From: Pukyongia salina
GTDB taxonomy: Bacteria > Bacteroidota > Bacteroidia > Flavobacteriales > Flavobacteriaceae
Assembly (NCBI RefSeq): GCF_002966125.1
Contig: NZ_CP027062.1
Coordinates: 1,922,001 to 1,986,000, forward strand
DNA: 64,000 bases
Direction of reading: 5' to 3'
Positions within the stretch are counted from its first letter, which is position 1. Each line of letters begins with the position of its first letter. The position numbers and the translations under genes were made by a program. The notes below the pieces were generated by a model, which saw only the letters and a program-made list of their open reading frames with translations, was not told the origin of the DNA and made no database searches. Of this stretch, positions 17,968 to 26,771 are shown one piece after another.

Positions 17968-19472
17968 TGGGCTCTATCTCAAAGCTTAATTACAAGATTA
18001 TATTTCACCTCATGGGACTGCTGTTACTGGTTAACAGCGGTTTTATCCTTTTATCTTCCATAGTGAGTTTTGCCTACAAGGACGGTGTGGGCTTGGATAT
18101 GGTCTATTCGGGGATAACAGTCATGGTAGCCGGAGGTGCTTTGATGCTTCTCACCAGGAATCATCGAAAGGAAATACAGAAACGAGAGGGCTATCTTATC
18201 GTTACTTTTGGTTGGATCATAATGTCGCTTGCCGGTACCTTACCGTATCTCTATACCGGTGCTATCCCAAATTTTACCAATGCTTTTTTCGAAACCATTA
18301 GCGGATATACAACTACGGGCGCATCCATATTAAACGACATAGAGATAATTCCTAAAGGCGTATTATTTTGGCGAAGTATAACGCATTGGATAGGAGGGAT
18401 GGGTATTATCGTACTTGCAATTGCCATCTTACCTCTTCTGGGAATTGGCGGGATGGAATTATTTGCAGCTGAAGCTCCGGGGCCGGGAGGGGATAAATTA
18501 CACCCTCGTATTACAGACACAGCCAAACGACTTTGGATCATCTATGTGGGATATACCATAGCGGAGACCATTTTACTGCAGGTGGCCGGGATGAGTTTCT
18601 TCGATGCGATCAATCATTCCCTGAGTACATTAAGTACGGGCGGATTCTCCACTAAGAATGCCAGTGTGGCGTTTTGGAACGACAAGCCGATCATTCAATA
18701 TATAATCATGGTTTTTATGTTCCTGGCAGGAACAAATTTCATCCTTAGTTATTTTGCCTTCAAAACCAAGTTCAGTAAGATATTTAGGGATGAAGAATTT
18801 AAACTGTATGGCTATTTTATAATTGGGCTCACTATTATTGCGGCGACTGTTATTTACTTCCAGGTGAACCCATCGGCTTCATCGGTACACCATCCGCTGG
18901 TATGGGGTGAATTGGAAAGTGCCATCAGGCATGCTTTGTTCCAGGTTCTTGCGATAGTAACAACGACCGGATTCGCTACTGCAGATTATACCATGTGGAC
19001 TCCATTTCTGGTGATATTTTTCTTCGGACTCATGTTCCTGGGGGGATCATCCGGTTCCACTGCGGGAGGGGTTAAGATCGTGCGTCACCTCATTATGATC
19101 AAGAATGGGATCATCGAATTTAGAAGGACTCTTCACCCCAACGCCATATTACCGGTTCGATATAATAGAAAATCGGTGCAACAGCCTATTGTTTTCAATA
19201 TCCTGGCGTTTTTTATTCTTTATATGCTCTCCTTTATAGTAGGGGTTTTGGTATTTTCCTGGTTGGGGTTAGATTTTCAGACGGCACTTGGAGGAGCAGC
19301 TTCTACCTTGGGTAATGTGGGGCCGGCACTAGGAGAACTGGGACCTACGAGCAACTATGCTAATTTACCCACTGCGGCCAAATGGTGGTCTACATTTTTA
19401 ATGTTGATAGGCCGTCTTGAGCTCTTTACCGTGCTCATTCTACTAACGCCTTTTTTCTGGAGGAATCGTTAA
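17967..19472 (+). CDS. trkH: Trk potassium uptake channel subunit TrkH
   Basis: A 501-residue integral membrane protein that forms the K+ pathway and is gated by TrkA. Multiple membrane segments and the four selectivity-filter-like repeats are visible, for example ISGYTTTGASIL, LSTLSTGGFSTKN, TTTGFATADY and the last TLGNVGPALGELGPTS, together with the loop GGSSGSTAGGVKIVR. The frame also allows GTG at 17964. The ATG at 17967 is preferred because it forms the TGATG coupling with trkA. It converges with aspC 17 bases away, with no terminator hairpin between them. Confidence 0.96.
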   Translation: MGSISKLNYKIIFHLMGLLLLVNSGFILLSSIVSFAYKDGVGLDMVYSGITVMVAGGALMLLTRNHRKEIQKREGYLIVTFGWIIMSLAGTLPYLYTGAIPNFTNAFFETISGYTTTGASILNDIEIIPKGVLFWRSITHWIGGMGIIVLAIAILPLLGIGGMELFAAEAPGPGGDKLHPRITDTAKRLWIIYVGYTIAETILLQVAGMSFFDAINHSLSTLSTGGFSTKNASVAFWNDKPIIQYIIMVFMFLAGTNFILSYFAFKTKFSKIFRDEEFKLYGYFIIGLTIIAATVIYFQVNPSASSVHHPLVWGELESAIRHALFQVLAIVTTTGFATADYTMWTPFLVIFFFGLMFLGGSSGSTAGGVKIVRHLIMIKNGIIEFRRTLHPNAILPVRYNRKSVQQPIVFNILAFFILYMLSFIVGVLVFSWLGLDFQTALGGAASTLGNVGPALGELGPTSNYANLPTAAKWWSTFLMLIGRLELFTVLILLTPFFWRNR

Positions 19473-19489
19473 TTAAATTAGATAATCGG

Positions 19490-20677
19490 CTATGAAAGGG
19501 CGGTTTTAATTCGTTGCATGGCTTCTTTTATATCTGCTTCTGAAGCGGCATAGGAGATCCTAATGCAATCGGGATTACCGAATGCTTCTCCAGTAACCGT
19601 AGCAACGTTTGCTTTGTCCAGGAGGAACAATGCAAAATCTGAGGCATTGTCGATCTTTACTCCCTGGATTGTTTTTCCGAAGTAAAAAGAAATATCCGGA
19701 AACACGTAAAACGCACCTTCGGGCTCATTGGTCTTAATACCGGGAATCTCCGATAATAGGTCCAGTACCAGTTTTCTTCGGTTCTTAAAGGCGTCCACCA
19801 TATACTTTATCTTACTTGGTGGATTCTCCAGGGCTGCGATCGTCGCTCTTTGGGCGATACAATTGGCTCCACTGGTTACCTGCCCCTGCATTTTATTACA
19901 CGCCCTGGCAATATATTCGGGCCCTCCAATATAACCGATCCTCCAGCCTGTCATGGCGTACGCTTTAGACACTCCGTTCACCGTAACTGTACGATCGTAC
20001 ATATCATCGAACTGAGCCATAGAAGCATGGGCGCCTGTAAAATTAATGTGTTCGTAGATCTCATCACTCACAATAATGATGTTTGGGTATTTAGCCAGTA
20101 CGTCGGCAAGTGCTCTTAATTCCTCCTTACTGTACACAGAACCACTCGGGTTACACGGAGAACTATAGATTAGCATTTTCGACTTAGGGGTAATGGCCGC
20201 TTCAAGGGCTGCAGGTGTAACTTTGAAATCACTTTCTATACCTGTGGAAATAGGAACCGGAACTCCGCCTGCTACTTTGGCAATATCACTATAGCTTACC
20301 CAGTAAGGAGCCGGGAGCAAGACTTCATCGCCTTCGTTTAGAAGTACTTGTGCAAGGTTGGCCAAAGATTGCTTGGCACCGGTGGATACCACGATCTGGG
20401 AAGGTGTATATATCAGGTTGTTGTCCCTCTTAAATTTTGTAATGATGGCATTTTTAAGTTCCACGTAGCCATCTACCGGGGTATAGGCATGATAGTCGTC
20501 TTTGATCGCCTGAATGGCCGCTTCCTTTACAAAATCGGGTACGGTAAAATCCGGTTCACCTAAACTTAGGCCAATTATATCTTTTCCTTCGGCGCGTAAT
20601 TCACGAGCTTTTGCCGCCATGGCCAGGGTTGCAGAAGTGGCCATGTTATTTACTCGTTCAGATAATTTAGGGTTCAT
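19490..20677 (-). CDS. aspC: PLP-dependent aspartate aminotransferase family protein
   Basis: A 395-residue fold-type I aminotransferase, probably exchanging aspartate with 2-oxoglutarate. The N-terminal SLGEPDFTVPDFVKEAAI, the ring-binding STGAKQSL, NPSGSVYS, the Asp-Tyr pair in IIVSDEIYEHI, the PLP lysine in NGVSKAYAMTGWRIGY and the carboxylate-binding Arg in CIRISYAAS place it in the subgroup I gamma aspartate aminotransferases. The substrate is inferred, since related prephenate or broad-range enzymes look alike. It lies 2 bases downstream of the desaturase gene, suggesting one transcript. Confidence 0.9.
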   Translation of the reverse strand: MNPKLSERVNNMATSATLAMAAKARELRAEGKDIIGLSLGEPDFTVPDFVKEAAIQAIKDDYHAYTPVDGYVELKNAIITKFKRDNNLIYTPSQIVVSTGAKQSLANLAQVLLNEGDEVLLPAPYWVSYSDIAKVAGGVPVPISTGIESDFKVTPAALEAAITPKSKMLIYSSPCNPSGSVYSKEELRALADVLAKYPNIIIVSDEIYEHINFTGAHASMAQFDDMYDRTVTVNGVSKAYAMTGWRIGYIGGPEYIARACNKMQGQVTSGANCIAQRATIAALENPPSKIKYMVDAFKNRRKLVLDLLSEIPGIKTNEPEGAFYVFPDISFYFGKTIQGVKIDNASDFALFLLDKANVATVTGEAFGNPDCIRISYAASEADIKEAMQRIKTALS

Positions 20678-20679
20678 AT

Positions 20680-21867
20680 TTATGCGGTAATAGCCGGGTT
20701 CATGCCCATTTGCTTAAGATGTTTAAAGTGAGCGATCAGGGCTTTTCGGGTTGTTTTATATTCGTTATAGGGTAGATTGAATTCACGTGCCGTATTCCTC
20801 ACAATGTTTGAGATCTTGGTGTAGTGAATATGACTGATATTCGGGAAAATATGATGTTCTACCTGGTGGTTGAGACCGCCTGTAAACCAATTCATGATCC
20901 TATTCTTAGTTGAGAAATTCACCGTGGTGAATAACTGGTGAATGGCCCACGTATTTTTCATAGTGCCGGATGGATCCGGAAGGACCATGTCTGCTTCTTC
21001 CACCACATGAGCCAGCTGAAAGACAATACTTAGTATCAATCCGGCCACATAGTGCATAATAAAGAACCCAATAAGGATCTTCCACCAAGCGATATTAAAG
21101 AACAGGATGGGTAATACGATCCATACGGAGGCGTAGATCATCTTGGTTATAATTAAAACACTCCATTGTTTCACCGGGCTGGGAAGTTTACCATAAGACA
21201 GTTTCTGAGCCAGGTATCGTTTGGTTTGTAAAAAATCTGATGTGAGTACCCAATTAAGCGTTAATAAGCCGTAGAAAAAGATACTGTAATAATGCTGGAA
21301 TTTATGCAATTTGTACCATTTTGAATGCTGCGAAAAGCGCAGTATCCTTCCTGCTTCCAGATCTTCGTCGTGTCCGTGAATATTGGTATAGGTGTGATGT
21401 AGCACATTGTGCTGAACCTGCCAGTTGTATACGTTTCCTGCAAGGATGTACATACTGCTTCCCATGATCTTATTGATCCATTTTTTTGAAGAATACGCAC
21501 CGTGATTAGCATCGTGCATTACATTCATTCCTACGCCTGCCATTCCCACGCCCATGATCACAGCCATTAGAAGCTGTGCCCACCATGGAAAATCAAGGGA
21601 CAATAAGAGGAAATAGGGTGCAAGGTATAATGAGAACATCACGACCGATTTTAAATGCAGTTTCCAGTTTCCATTACGGGAAATTTCGTTCTCTTTGAAA
21701 TAACTATTTACCCGCTTGTTCAAGGTTCGGAAAAATTTGGCAGAATCTACACGGGAAAAATTAATATGAGGGGTATTCACAATTTTGTTTTTACTCAAAA
21801 TGGGGGATTTTGAAATGAAGCGACTAAAATACGCATTGTAATTTGAAATTTTCCATACCATAATCAT
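20680..21867 (-). CDS. Membrane fatty acid desaturase
   Basis: A di-iron membrane desaturase that introduces a double bond in acyl chains of lipids or acyl-CoA, controlling membrane fluidity. Three His boxes are visible: HDANH with NHGAYS, HNVLHHTYTNIHGHDED, and NHQVEHHIFPNISHIHY. Four hydrophobic segments frame them. The frame starts at ATG 21867, but homology-style context (INFSRVDSAKFFRTLNKRV) begins near residue 30, where a GTG lies at 21780, so the first 29 residues may not be translated. The gene precedes aspC closely and diverges from rsmG across 42 bases. Regiospecificity cannot be read from the sequence. Confidence 0.92.
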   Translation of the reverse strand: MIMVWKISNYNAYFSRFISKSPILSKNKIVNTPHINFSRVDSAKFFRTLNKRVNSYFKENEISRNGNWKLHLKSVVMFSLYLAPYFLLLSLDFPWWAQLLMAVIMGVGMAGVGMNVMHDANHGAYSSKKWINKIMGSSMYILAGNVYNWQVQHNVLHHTYTNIHGHDEDLEAGRILRFSQHSKWYKLHKFQHYYSIFFYGLLTLNWVLTSDFLQTKRYLAQKLSYGKLPSPVKQWSVLIITKMIYASVWIVLPILFFNIAWWKILIGFFIMHYVAGLILSIVFQLAHVVEEADMVLPDPSGTMKNTWAIHQLFTTVNFSTKNRIMNWFTGGLNHQVEHHIFPNISHIHYTKISNIVRNTAREFNLPYNEYKTTRKALIAHFKHLKQMGMNPAITA

Positions 21868-21885
21868 AAATTATCAAAGAAATCC

Positions 21886-21893
21886 TAAGTTTG
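21886..21893 (+). promoter_or_regulatory. rsmG promoter -7 box
   Basis: TAAGTTTG followed by CAG, an exact TAnnTTTG, 16 bases before the rsmG ATG, in the short gap to the divergent desaturase. Confidence 0.6.
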
Positions 21894-21909
21894 CAGTTAA
21901 TAACTGCCT

Positions 21910-22539
21910 ATGGAGCTGATCAGAAAATATTTTCCTACCCTAACAGACACCCAATTATCTCAATTTGAGCAGTTAAGCGTCCTTTACCAGGATTGGAATT
22001 TAAAAATTAATGTAGTCTCCAGAAAAGATATCGAAGAACTATACCTGCGTCATGTGCTTCATTCGCTGGGGATCGCAAAAGTACAAGCCTTTAAGTCGGA
22101 TTCCCGAATCCTGGATGTGGGAACCGGTGGTGGTTTTCCCGGAATTCCGCTCGCAATTCTCTTTCCGGAGGTTCATTTTCACCTGGTGGATAGTATAGGC
22201 AAGAAAATAAAAGTTGTTCGCGAGGTTTCCGATGCCTTGCAACTGGATAATGTACAGATCACCAACGATAGGGTAGAGACAATTAACGACCGCTACGATT
22301 TTATTGTGAGCAGGGCAGTGGCCCAAATGGAGACCTTTGTAAGATGGGTAAAGGATAATGTGGCTAAAAAGAGCAACCACGATTTAAAAAACGGAATATT
22401 ATACCTAAAAGGTGGTGACCTTACCGAAGAACTCGCACCTTTCCCAAAGGCGACCATTTATCCACTCACAGATTTCTTTGAAGAAGATTTCTTCCAAACC
22501 AAAAGTGTGGTTCACCTCCCACTTAAATTCAAGCCATAA
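21910..22539 (+). CDS. rsmG: 16S rRNA (guanine527-N7)-methyltransferase
   Basis: A 209-residue SAM-dependent methyltransferase that modifies G527 of 16S rRNA. Typical RsmG features are LYQDWNLKINVVSRKDIEEL with LRHVLHSL, SAM motif I LDVGTGGGFPGIPLAILFP, VDSIGKKIKVV, and SRAVAQMETFVRW. The length matches the family. It stands alone, with its own promoter box and a bidirectional terminator shared with pruA. Confidence 0.97.
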   Translation: MELIRKYFPTLTDTQLSQFEQLSVLYQDWNLKINVVSRKDIEELYLRHVLHSLGIAKVQAFKSDSRILDVGTGGGFPGIPLAILFPEVHFHLVDSIGKKIKVVREVSDALQLDNVQITNDRVETINDRYDFIVSRAVAQMETFVRWVKDNVAKKSNHDLKNGILYLKGGDLTEELAPFPKATIYPLTDFFEEDFFQTKSVVHLPLKFKP

Positions 22540-22570
22540 AAAAAGCAGCGATCTACGCTGCTTTTTTTTA
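22534..22570. terminator. Bidirectional terminator between rsmG and pruA
   Basis: Stem AGCAGCG (22544-22550) pairs with CGCTGCT (22556-22562) with loop ATCTA, flanked by an A run and T8. It serves both convergent genes. Confidence 0.9.
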
Positions 22571-22574
22571 AATA

Positions 22575-24200
22575 TTACCCAAGGAAAGGATATCGATAAT
22601 CTGAAGGTGAAACGAACGTCTCTTTTACCATTCGTGGTGACACCCAGCGATACAGGTTCAGTTTGCTTCCGGCCTTGTCGTTTGTTCCACTGGCTCGAGC
22701 ACCACCAAAAGGTTGTTGCCCAACAACGGCTCCTGTAGGTTTGTCGTTAATATAGAAATTACCCGCCGCATTTTCCAGGATACGTACGGCTTGCTCCAAT
22801 GCATAACGGTCTTCACTGAAAACTGCCCCTGTAAGTGCATACTCTCCGGTTTCATCTACTAGATGCAGGGTCTTTTCCCAGTTCTTATCATCAAAAACGT
22901 AAATGGTAACCACCGGCCCGAATAACTCGGTACACATGGTTTCGTAATTGGGGTCTGTAGTTAAGATGACCGTAGGCTCAATAAAATAACCCTTGGATTT
23001 ATCGTATCCACCTCCGGCGATGATCTTAGCTTTCTTGCTCTTTTTGGCCTTGTCTATGAACTTCTTCAACTTGTTGAAGGAGCCTTCGTGGATCACGGCA
23101 GTTATAAAGTTGCTCATGTCCTCCGGTGATCCCATTTTAAAGGATTTTATATCGGCAAGAAGCTGTTTCTCTACTCTCGCCCAAATGGATTTCGAAATGT
23201 AACAGCGGCTAGCTGCGCTACATTTCTGACCCTGAAATTCGAACGCACCCCTGGCGATAGCGGTAGCTACCTGCTTAGGGTTGGCCGTTTTATGAGCTAC
23301 AATAAAGTCTTTTCCACCGGTTTCACCTACTATGCGAGGATAAGTTTTATATTTATGAATGTTGTTCCCGATCTTCTGCCAGATATCTTTAAATACGTTG
23401 GTAGAACCTGTAAAGTGGAAGCCGCTGAAATCCGGACTCGCTAATACAGTGTCGGTAATCATTACCGGATCACCCATTACCATATTGATCACTCCTGCGG
23501 GTACACCCGCTTCTTTGAAGACATCCAGGATCACTTTGGCTGAATACACCTGGCTGTCACTGGGCTTCCATACCACCACATTACCCATAAGGGCTGCACT
23601 AGCTGGCAGGTTGGCCGCAATGGCTGTGAAATTAAATGGTGTAATAGCGTAAATAAACCCTTCAAGCGGACGGTATTCTAGTCGGTTCCAGGCTCCTGAA
23701 GTAGATTCCGGCTGTTCGCTGTAGATCTCTGTCATGAACTGCACGTTGAATCTCAGGAAGTCTATAAGTTCACAGGCGGCATCGATCTCGGCCTGGTAAA
23801 TATTTTTCGATTGGCCGATCATGGTCGCGGCGTTGATCTTTGCCCGGTAAGGCCCGGCAATGAGTTCGGCGGCTCTAAGAAATATTGCTGCACGTTGTTC
23901 CCAGGGGGTTACTGCCCATTTTTCACGCGCCTTTAACGCAGAGTCTATAGCGTCTTTTACATGAGATTTTTTTGCTTTGTGATAGGTCCCTACAACGTGT
24001 TGATGGTCGTGCGGTGGCACCATTTGTGAGGTATCTCCGGTCTTAATGTTTCTTCCGTTGATATATAGTGGTACATCCACAGTACTATTGAACATCTTTT
24101 TGTAAGTAGCGAGTACTTCTTCGCGCTCGGGAGAACCCGGAGCGTAATCCTTTACAGGCTCATTTATCGCAATAGGTACTTCAAAAAATCCTTTTCCCAT
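22575..24200 (-). CDS. pruA: 1-pyrroline-5-carboxylate dehydrogenase
   Basis: A 541-residue NAD-dependent aldehyde dehydrogenase that oxidises glutamate gamma-semialdehyde (from proline breakdown) to glutamate. The active-site Cys is in FEFQGQKCSAASRCYIS, the general-base Glu is in RIVGETGGKDF, the cofactor fold carries FTGSTNVFKDIW, and the C-terminal GQQPFGGARASGTNDKAGS matches the group 1 P5C dehydrogenases, whose length also fits. It is not fused to proline dehydrogenase, and no putA-like gene is in the window. An exact -7 box lies 32 bases upstream. Confidence 0.96.
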   Translation of the reverse strand: MGKGFFEVPIAINEPVKDYAPGSPEREEVLATYKKMFNSTVDVPLYINGRNIKTGDTSQMVPPHDHQHVVGTYHKAKKSHVKDAIDSALKAREKWAVTPWEQRAAIFLRAAELIAGPYRAKINAATMIGQSKNIYQAEIDAACELIDFLRFNVQFMTEIYSEQPESTSGAWNRLEYRPLEGFIYAITPFNFTAIAANLPASAALMGNVVVWKPSDSQVYSAKVILDVFKEAGVPAGVINMVMGDPVMITDTVLASPDFSGFHFTGSTNVFKDIWQKIGNNIHKYKTYPRIVGETGGKDFIVAHKTANPKQVATAIARGAFEFQGQKCSAASRCYISKSIWARVEKQLLADIKSFKMGSPEDMSNFITAVIHEGSFNKLKKFIDKAKKSKKAKIIAGGGYDKSKGYFIEPTVILTTDPNYETMCTELFGPVVTIYVFDDKNWEKTLHLVDETGEYALTGAVFSEDRYALEQAVRILENAAGNFYINDKPTGAVVGQQPFGGARASGTNDKAGSKLNLYRWVSPRMVKETFVSPSDYRYPFLG

Positions 24201-24232
24201 GTGTATATTTTTAAGGGTTATTTTGTAGACCG

Positions 24233-24240
24233 CAAAGGTA
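24233..24240 (-). promoter_or_regulatory. pruA promoter -7 box
   Basis: Minus-strand TACCTTTG, an exact TAnnTTTG, ends 32 bases before the pruA ATG. Confidence 0.6.
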
Positions 24241-24363
24241 CAAAATTTAGCCTGAAATTTCCGTTATCATCTCCGGGTTAAAATCTTCGAATATGAAGGA
24301 TTTTTATTCTGAAGAAAATTCATTTTCGTATTTTCACTTCACAAATTTTCTTAGTAATAATCT

Positions 24364-25065
24364 ATGTGTACGCTCACCTTTATGCCTCAATCTGATGGAG
24401 GATTTGTTATCACCTCGAACAGGGACGAGGCACCCGGACGTGAAACCCTTATGCCGGCGATCTACGAGCAGGACGGTAGCCGTTTGCTATTTCCGAAGGA
24501 TGTATTGGCCGGAGGTACATGGATAGGAATAAGTGACCAAAAGCGATTTGTAAGTTTGATGAACGGAGGTTTTACCGCTCACAAGCGGGAACCCTCATAC
24601 AGGATGAGCAGGGGGGTGATCGTCACTACTTTATTGGCGGCAGATTCGCTGTTGGGTGCCATCGAAGCCTTCAGTTTTAGTGGTATTGAACCCTTTACGC
24701 TAGTTGCGGTTGATTATTCGGAAACCCTTCAGGTCTTCGAGCTGGTGTGGGATGGTGAAAATTCGCATCTTTCAGAAAAACCCCTCGCACCGGCTATATG
24801 GTCTTCGTCTTTATTGTATTCAGAAGAAATGAAAAAAAAGCGGGAAAAATGGTTTGCCAATTTCCTGTTCGAGCATATTCATCCTACTGCCGAACAACTA
24901 TTGCAATTTCATAAAACGGCTGGGGAAAGCGACCCTAGAACAGACCTTATTATGGATCGTGGGTTTGTGAAAACTAAAAGTATTACACAGATCGTTGCCT
25001 CCGGCTCGATAGAAATGTATTATGAAGATCTTCAGAAAGAAAAAAAAGAAAGGTACAGGCTATGA
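24364..25065 (+). CDS. NRDE-family protein (TANGO2-like)
   Basis: A 233-residue protein of the NRDE family, named after its Asn-Arg-Asp-Glu motif, seen here as SNRDEAPGR at about residue 20. Cys2 directly follows the initiator Met, a conserved feature that suggests an N-terminal-nucleophile-like fold after Met removal. Other family blocks are LAGGTWIGISDQKRFVSLMN and RMSRGVIV. Eukaryotic TANGO2 is linked to lipid or heme handling, but the bacterial role is unknown. No signal peptide. It converges with apaG across 7 bases. Confidence 0.85.
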   Translation: MCTLTFMPQSDGGFVITSNRDEAPGRETLMPAIYEQDGSRLLFPKDVLAGGTWIGISDQKRFVSLMNGGFTAHKREPSYRMSRGVIVTTLLAADSLLGAIEAFSFSGIEPFTLVAVDYSETLQVFELVWDGENSHLSEKPLAPAIWSSSLLYSEEMKKKREKWFANFLFEHIHPTAEQLLQFHKTAGESDPRTDLIMDRGFVKTKSITQIVASGSIEMYYEDLQKEKKERYRL

Positions 25066-25072
25066 TCTAAGA

Positions 25073-25459
25073 TCAATTCATGGCAAAGTCTGTAAACAAT
25101 CTAAATGAAGGGATATCTACTTTGAAAGCCGATTTATTGCTGAAATTGATCATCGTAAATGCACCGCTCATGGCACCAATAGGTGAAAGTAGCATACAGC
25201 CGCTACTGTAGGTGTGTACTTCTCCGGGTTCGAGAACGGGTTTCATGCCTATTACTCCCTGTCCACTCACTTCCTGTGTATCATTTAAGGCATCCTTTAT
25301 ATTCCAGTAACGGGAGATTAATTGAACCGTATCCTTACTGTTATTTTCTATGGAGATGGTATACGAAAAGGCATAGCTTGTTTTATGCTCATTACCAAGA
25401 AACCCCTCATATTGAGTGGTTACCGAAATCTTTATACCTTTTGTTACCTGTTGCACCAT
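25073..25459 (-). CDS. apaG: ApaG family protein (DUF525 domain)
   Basis: A 128-residue immunoglobulin-like single-domain protein. The frame is open to 25486, but the ATG at 25459, 1 base after the stop of the upstream DUF3667 gene, gives the usual ApaG start MVQQVTKGIKISV. The family pattern YTISIENNSKDTVQLISRYW, then GQGVIGMKPVLEPGE and SGCMLLSPIGAMSG, is complete. ApaG is tied to Co2+/Mg2+ resistance in enterobacteria, and its biochemical role is unclear. Confidence 0.93.
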   Translation of the reverse strand: MVQQVTKGIKISVTTQYEGFLGNEHKTSYAFSYTISIENNSKDTVQLISRYWNIKDALNDTQEVSGQGVIGMKPVLEPGEVHTYSSGCMLLSPIGAMSGAFTMINFSNKSAFKVDIPSFRLFTDFAMN

Positions 25460-25460
25460 T

Positions 25461-26726
25461 TTAATACATTGCTGCGGTGACCGCAAAGAATAGGAGTGCG
25501 GCTATAGTAGCTCCTATCCAGAATATCCAGTTTAAAAATATAAATTTTATTATAGTTATGAGTCGGTTTTGCTGATAAAAATTACGCAGGGCTTTATAAA
25601 AGTAAAACGGACCTACCAGCGACAGGACTATGGAAAAGACCAAATTATCGTTTCCATTGAGGATGATGGAGTCCGGGATCAGGCAGATTATTGCCGCTAG
25701 AAATACAAAACTAAAAATATGGAATATAAAGATCATATGTTCCATATAGGTATACTTCTTCTTCGAATAGATAAGCCAAAAGAAAAAGGCATAGACCGGG
25801 GTGAAAAAGAACAGAAAGAAGGGGGTTTTCTCCAGCAAATACTGAACAAATTCACCGGGGTTCTTCTCAATTCTTTCAATGGATTCGTTCTTGCTGTATG
25901 CCCATCGATTATAGCTGTTATTTCTGTGATTCATACTATCCAGGGCAACCACAGGATTTATGATCTTTGTGGTTTTATAAAAATCCCTGTACAACATGAA
26001 CCTTTCAACATTACGTTCTAATCCATCCATGGTGTCGAGCACTTCTTCTGCGATCAGGGTGTAAGACGGTGCTTCGTTACCTCTCCCAATAAAAGGTAAT
26101 TTATTGATCTTCTTTAACAGCGAATCCACTTCGGCATCATCGATGTTGATCTCTTCCGCTTCGATAATAGAATCTAAATTATTTTCTTTTAGATCGACAT
26201 TGTTTTTCTTCAAAACCGAATCCAGCAATTTTATATTTTTTTTACGGGTAGCATCGAACCCTGTGGTATCAATACCAAAATCCCCAAACCTGAAATCATT
26301 TCCTCCACCATTGTTTTTTACCGAAGATCCATTATTTATAGTGGCTTCATTAAAAAAGGAATTGTTGTTTGAAAATGTACTTATAAGCCCTTGTAGGATG
26401 AAATAGATAATGGAAACACTTAGGAAGAATCTGAACGGATTGGCATATTTCAATCGCTGACCGTTCACATAATTGCGGGTGATCACCCCAGGCTTGAATA
26501 AAAGATCTTTTAAAGTATAACGAAATCGGGAATCGTAGGTTATGATACTACCCAAAAACTCCCCAAAGAAGTCCTTCAGCTGAAGACTTTTGGTGGTATT
26601 GAGCTGAGAGCAATAGGAGCAATAGCGGTCTGTTAGTTCTAAAGGATGCCCACAATTTCTGCATTCGGCAGCGCGATATTTCATCGCTTTCCTACCTTTT
26701 ACGGGTACGGGCTTTTTATCGTCCAT
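25461..26726 (-). CDS. DUF3667 membrane protein with N-terminal zinc ribbon
   Basis: A 421-residue protein from the ATG at 26726. The N-terminus has a Cys4 zinc-ribbon pattern, CRNC then CSYC 14 residues later, followed by the DUF3667 block (SRFRYTLKDLLFKPGVITR, YVNGQRLKYANPFRFFLS) leading into a first membrane segment. A long soluble, acidic region of about 190 residues follows, then about four hydrophobic segments near the C-terminus. The function is unknown; the fold suggests an inner-membrane protein with its zinc ribbon in the cytoplasm. The frame also opens at a TTG (26732), but that codon lies within the -7 box, so the ATG is the start. It is directly coupled to apaG. Confidence 0.85.
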   Translation of the reverse strand: MDDKKPVPVKGRKAMKYRAAECRNCGHPLELTDRYCSYCSQLNTTKSLQLKDFFGEFLGSIITYDSRFRYTLKDLLFKPGVITRNYVNGQRLKYANPFRFFLSVSIIYFILQGLISTFSNNNSFFNEATINNGSSVKNNGGGNDFRFGDFGIDTTGFDATRKKNIKLLDSVLKKNNVDLKENNLDSIIEAEEINIDDAEVDSLLKKINKLPFIGRGNEAPSYTLIAEEVLDTMDGLERNVERFMLYRDFYKTTKIINPVVALDSMNHRNNSYNRWAYSKNESIERIEKNPGEFVQYLLEKTPFFLFFFTPVYAFFFWLIYSKKKYTYMEHMIFIFHIFSFVFLAAIICLIPDSIILNGNDNLVFSIVLSLVGPFYFYKALRNFYQQNRLITIIKFIFLNWIFWIGATIAALLFFAVTAAMY

Positions 26727-26729
26727 AGC

Positions 26730-26737
26730 CAAAGTTA
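26730..26737 (-). promoter_or_regulatory. Promoter -7 box of DUF3667-apaG, 3 bases from the ATG
   Basis: Minus-strand TAACTTTG, an exact TAnnTTTG, separated from the ATG only by GCT. Transcription would start at or within a few bases of the start codon. Confidence 0.5.
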
Positions 26738-26771
26738 AATAAACTTAGCTTTAATTTTAAAAGAAAATAGA

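Noticed and set aside
21781-21867. First 29 codons of the desaturase as certain coding sequence
   Set aside because: The family-like start lies near a GTG at 21780 and no -7 box supports either start, so the upstream part is left as uncertain rather than asserted.
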